A stretch of DNA of 6,291 nt, taken from NCBI GenBank assembly GCA_024643945.1, contig JAHELX010000370.1, positions 1 through 6,291 of the forward strand. Direction: 5' to 3'. Position 1 is the first letter of the stretch; every line of letters begins with the position of its first letter. Of the stretch, positions 4,773-6,291 are shown piece by piece. The notes under the pieces were generated by a model, which saw nothing but the letters and a program-made list of their open reading frames with translations, was not told where the DNA came from and searched no databases. The translations under genes were made by a program, and so were the position numbers. The DNA comes from Anaerolineales bacterium (lineage in GTDB: Bacteria > Chloroflexota > Anaerolineae > 4572-78 > NAK82).

Positions 4773-6291
4773 TGTTCGATGCCTTCCTCAAGGCTGGCCT
4801 GAATCGCCAGGTCAATGAAGACAGCGGCGGTCCAGCCAAAAGTTTCGGCGGCAGTAGCCGGCGGTTCACCCGTCTCCGCATTGTAGTACTCGTAGATGCC
4901 GCGTTGGCTCATCACCAAATCCAACGTCTTTTCTCGTAGAGTGCGCGCCAAGTCATGTTCGCCAATCTGGCGCAGCGCCTCGATGAAAAAATAGTTGATA
5001 TTGACCCACACCGGCCCCCGCCACATTGTCTCTGGGTCAAAGTGCGAATCGTTACGCGCCACCGAGGGAATGACGTACTCCCCCCAGAACTCATCGGGGT
5101 TCGAAAGGTGAGCGATGAGTCGATCCCGGATGTTCTGGGGCAACTGGCCGGTCCACAGGGGATAGAGGTTAAAGGGGGTGACCACGGGGATAGGCTGCTC
5201 ATCGTGTAACGCAAGGAACAGGCCTACTTCCTCATCCCAGAAGTCGTCGATCATGCGGCGCACAATCGCCGCAGCGCGGCGGCGCCACATACCACCCTCG
5301 GCGTTCATTCCCAATTCTTCGGCCATCAACGCCAATGACCCCATCTGCACGCAGAGATAGGTGTTCAAGTCCGGCGATTCGACCGGCATTCCATAGTCCC
5401 ACAAGGGGCTATCGTCCAGGCCCGAGGAGTAGGGGTGGTTATATTGCGCCAGGCCATCCACGTCGTCGTCGTTCATGCTGAACCACCAGGCATTCCAGCG
5501 TACCAATGGCACGTAAATCTCTTGCAGAAACTCCAGGTCAGGGTTCGTTTCGTGCAGCTTGAGCGCGGCCCAGGCCAGGATCGGAGGCTTGGTGACCTCG
5601 GCGCGGAAAGGATGCTCGAGTTCAGAGATGACGCCTTCATCGTATACGGCGTCAGGGAGCATACCATCGGGTAGCTGACAGGTTAACATAGCACGGATTT
5701 GATTACGCGCCAGTTCGGGGTCCACATGTCGATAGGCGAGGGCATGCATGGCGCTATCCCACAGCCACAGCCCCACATAGCTGATCTTGGAAGGGGCCAT
5801 AGCTTCATAGGACACCCGCCCCCGCGGGCTGATGAGATTATTGGCCATGATCCACCAGGCGTAAGCGTAGGTATGGCAGTAACGTTCGGCCACGGGGGGA
5901 ACGCGACTGAACCACTCTTGCCAGCGTGATTCAGCGGTTGCGCGCAATGTAGAAAATGCTGGTACTTCGTGGTGAGGCCCGGTGCTGCTGCCGATGGTGA
6001 TGGTGATTGCACAATCGTCACCCGCTTTAACCAGGAACTCGACAATGTAGCCGCCTCCCATAGGCGTGATCTCATTGCGGACGGTTTCTCCGTTGCTGGC
6101 ATAAGCCAGATTGCGCACCGACTTGAACACGCCGCCGTGTTCGGTTTCCTGCCAGTACTGGGGCGAAACATAGAATCGCAGGCCAGCAGTCACGTGAGGG
6201 GGCAGGCCGAATGCGAGCGTTTGATTGTCCTGAAAGACCACGCCAAAGTCACCTAGCCGGGTCTGAAGGTTCAGAATATGGGGGGAGATGT
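4691..6291 (-). CDS. MGH1/GH63-like glycoside hydrolase, N-terminus outside window
   Basis: The frame is open to the right edge; GTG at 6241 is internal, because 16 in-frame codons before it read on without a stop. Numbering from that GTG, residues 1-100 look like the beta-rich N-terminal part. From about 115 a helical (alpha/alpha)6 barrel follows, typical of GH63, GH37 and mannosylglycerate-hydrolase-like enzymes. Motifs include GLWLWDSAMHALAYRH (157-172), LPDGMLPDAVY (190-200), the acidic SSGLDDSPLWD (272-282) where the general acid Asp is expected, MWRGPVWVNINYF (406-418), and IYEYYNAETGE (449-459) where the second catalytic acid is expected. The family-like sequence ends at DLAIQAS (about 483, base 4793). 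The following 33 residues, rich in Gly, Arg and Pro, are probably out-of-frame junction sequence with the decayed phosphatase. Activity is probably retained. The substrate (glucosyl or mannosyl compatible solute, or trehalose-type sugar) is not determined. Confidence 0.85.
   Translation of the reverse strand, partial: ISPHILNLQTRLGDFGVVFQDNQTLAFGLPPHVTAGLRFYVSPQYWQETEHGGVFKSVRNLAYASNGETVRNEITPMGGGYIVEFLVKAGDDCAITITIGSSTGPHHEVPAFSTLRATAESRWQEWFSRVPPVAERYCHTYAYAWWIMANNLISPRGRVSYEAMAPSKISYVGLWLWDSAMHALAYRHVDPELARNQIRAMLTCQLPDGMLPDAVYDEGVISELEHPFRAEVTKPPILAWAALKLHETNPDLEFLQEIYVPLVRWNAWWFSMNDDDVDGLAQYNHPYSSGLDDSPLWDYGMPVESPDLNTYLCVQMGSLALMAEELGMNAEGGMWRRRAAAIVRRMIDDFWDEEVGLFLALHDEQPIPVVTPFNLYPLWTGQLPQNIRDRLIAHLSNPDEFWGEYVIPSVARNDSHFDPETMWRGPVWVNINYFFIEALRQIGEHDLARTLREKTLDLVMSQRGIYEYYNAETGEPPATAAETFGWTAAVFIDLAIQASLEEGIEQSGTGNFRGSRRANRPGIGRHHPPGTG

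Noticed and set aside
4510..4881. A separate 123-residue protein between the glycosidase and MmgE/PrpD genes.
   Set aside because: Its first 35 or so codons overlap conserved glycosidase sequence in another frame, and its last 24 leave the phosphatase-like frame. Only the middle looks like real protein.
4520..6291. A functional glycosidase-phosphatase fusion read through programmed frameshifts.
   Set aside because: Two opposite shifts would be needed and the phosphatase catalytic motifs are missing, so decay is simpler.

Overview
The window reads as chromosomal DNA of a GC-rich bacterium, with every recognisable gene on the minus strand. A four-domain ribosomal protein S1, a coenzyme-M-type phosphosulfolactate synthase homologue outside an archaeal setting, an MmgE/PrpD protein and an MGH1/GH63-like glycosidase would fit a member of Chloroflexota (Anaerolineae-like). 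That placement is inference from gene content, not a phylogenetic result.

Layout in the direction of transcription (right to left): (1) 6291-4691, a glycoside hydrolase of the six-hairpin MGH1/GH63-like type, whose N-terminus lies beyond the right edge. (2) 4772-4520, what looks like an eroded trehalose-6-phosphate phosphatase (OtsB-like) gene. One internal block and the C-terminal tail survive in different frames, and the tail stop overlaps the next ATG as ATGA. (3) 4523-3165, an intact MmgE/PrpD family gene. (4) 3147-3060, a near-perfect 34-bp-arm inverted repeat. (5) 2977-2141, a ComA-like phosphosulfolactate synthase. (6) 2140-1514, a 627-base intergenic region. It holds a 130-bp MITE-like element, a candidate promoter with a palindrome on its -10 box, and a structured leader of roughly 330 nt. 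(7) 1513-281, four-domain ribosomal protein S1. (8) 202-1, the N-terminal part of a TraR/DksA-like protein cut by the left edge.

Genes 1-3 look like one former operon of carbohydrate or organic-acid metabolism; genes 7-8 form a translation/transcription-control pair. The ComA homologue has its own upstream region and is separated from both neighbours by palindromic repeats that share the motif GGGGACCTATGGG. The most interesting points are the decayed phosphatase and its junctions, the two related palindromic elements, and the long S1 leader. I see no CRISPR array, complete transposase, rRNA or convincing tRNA.
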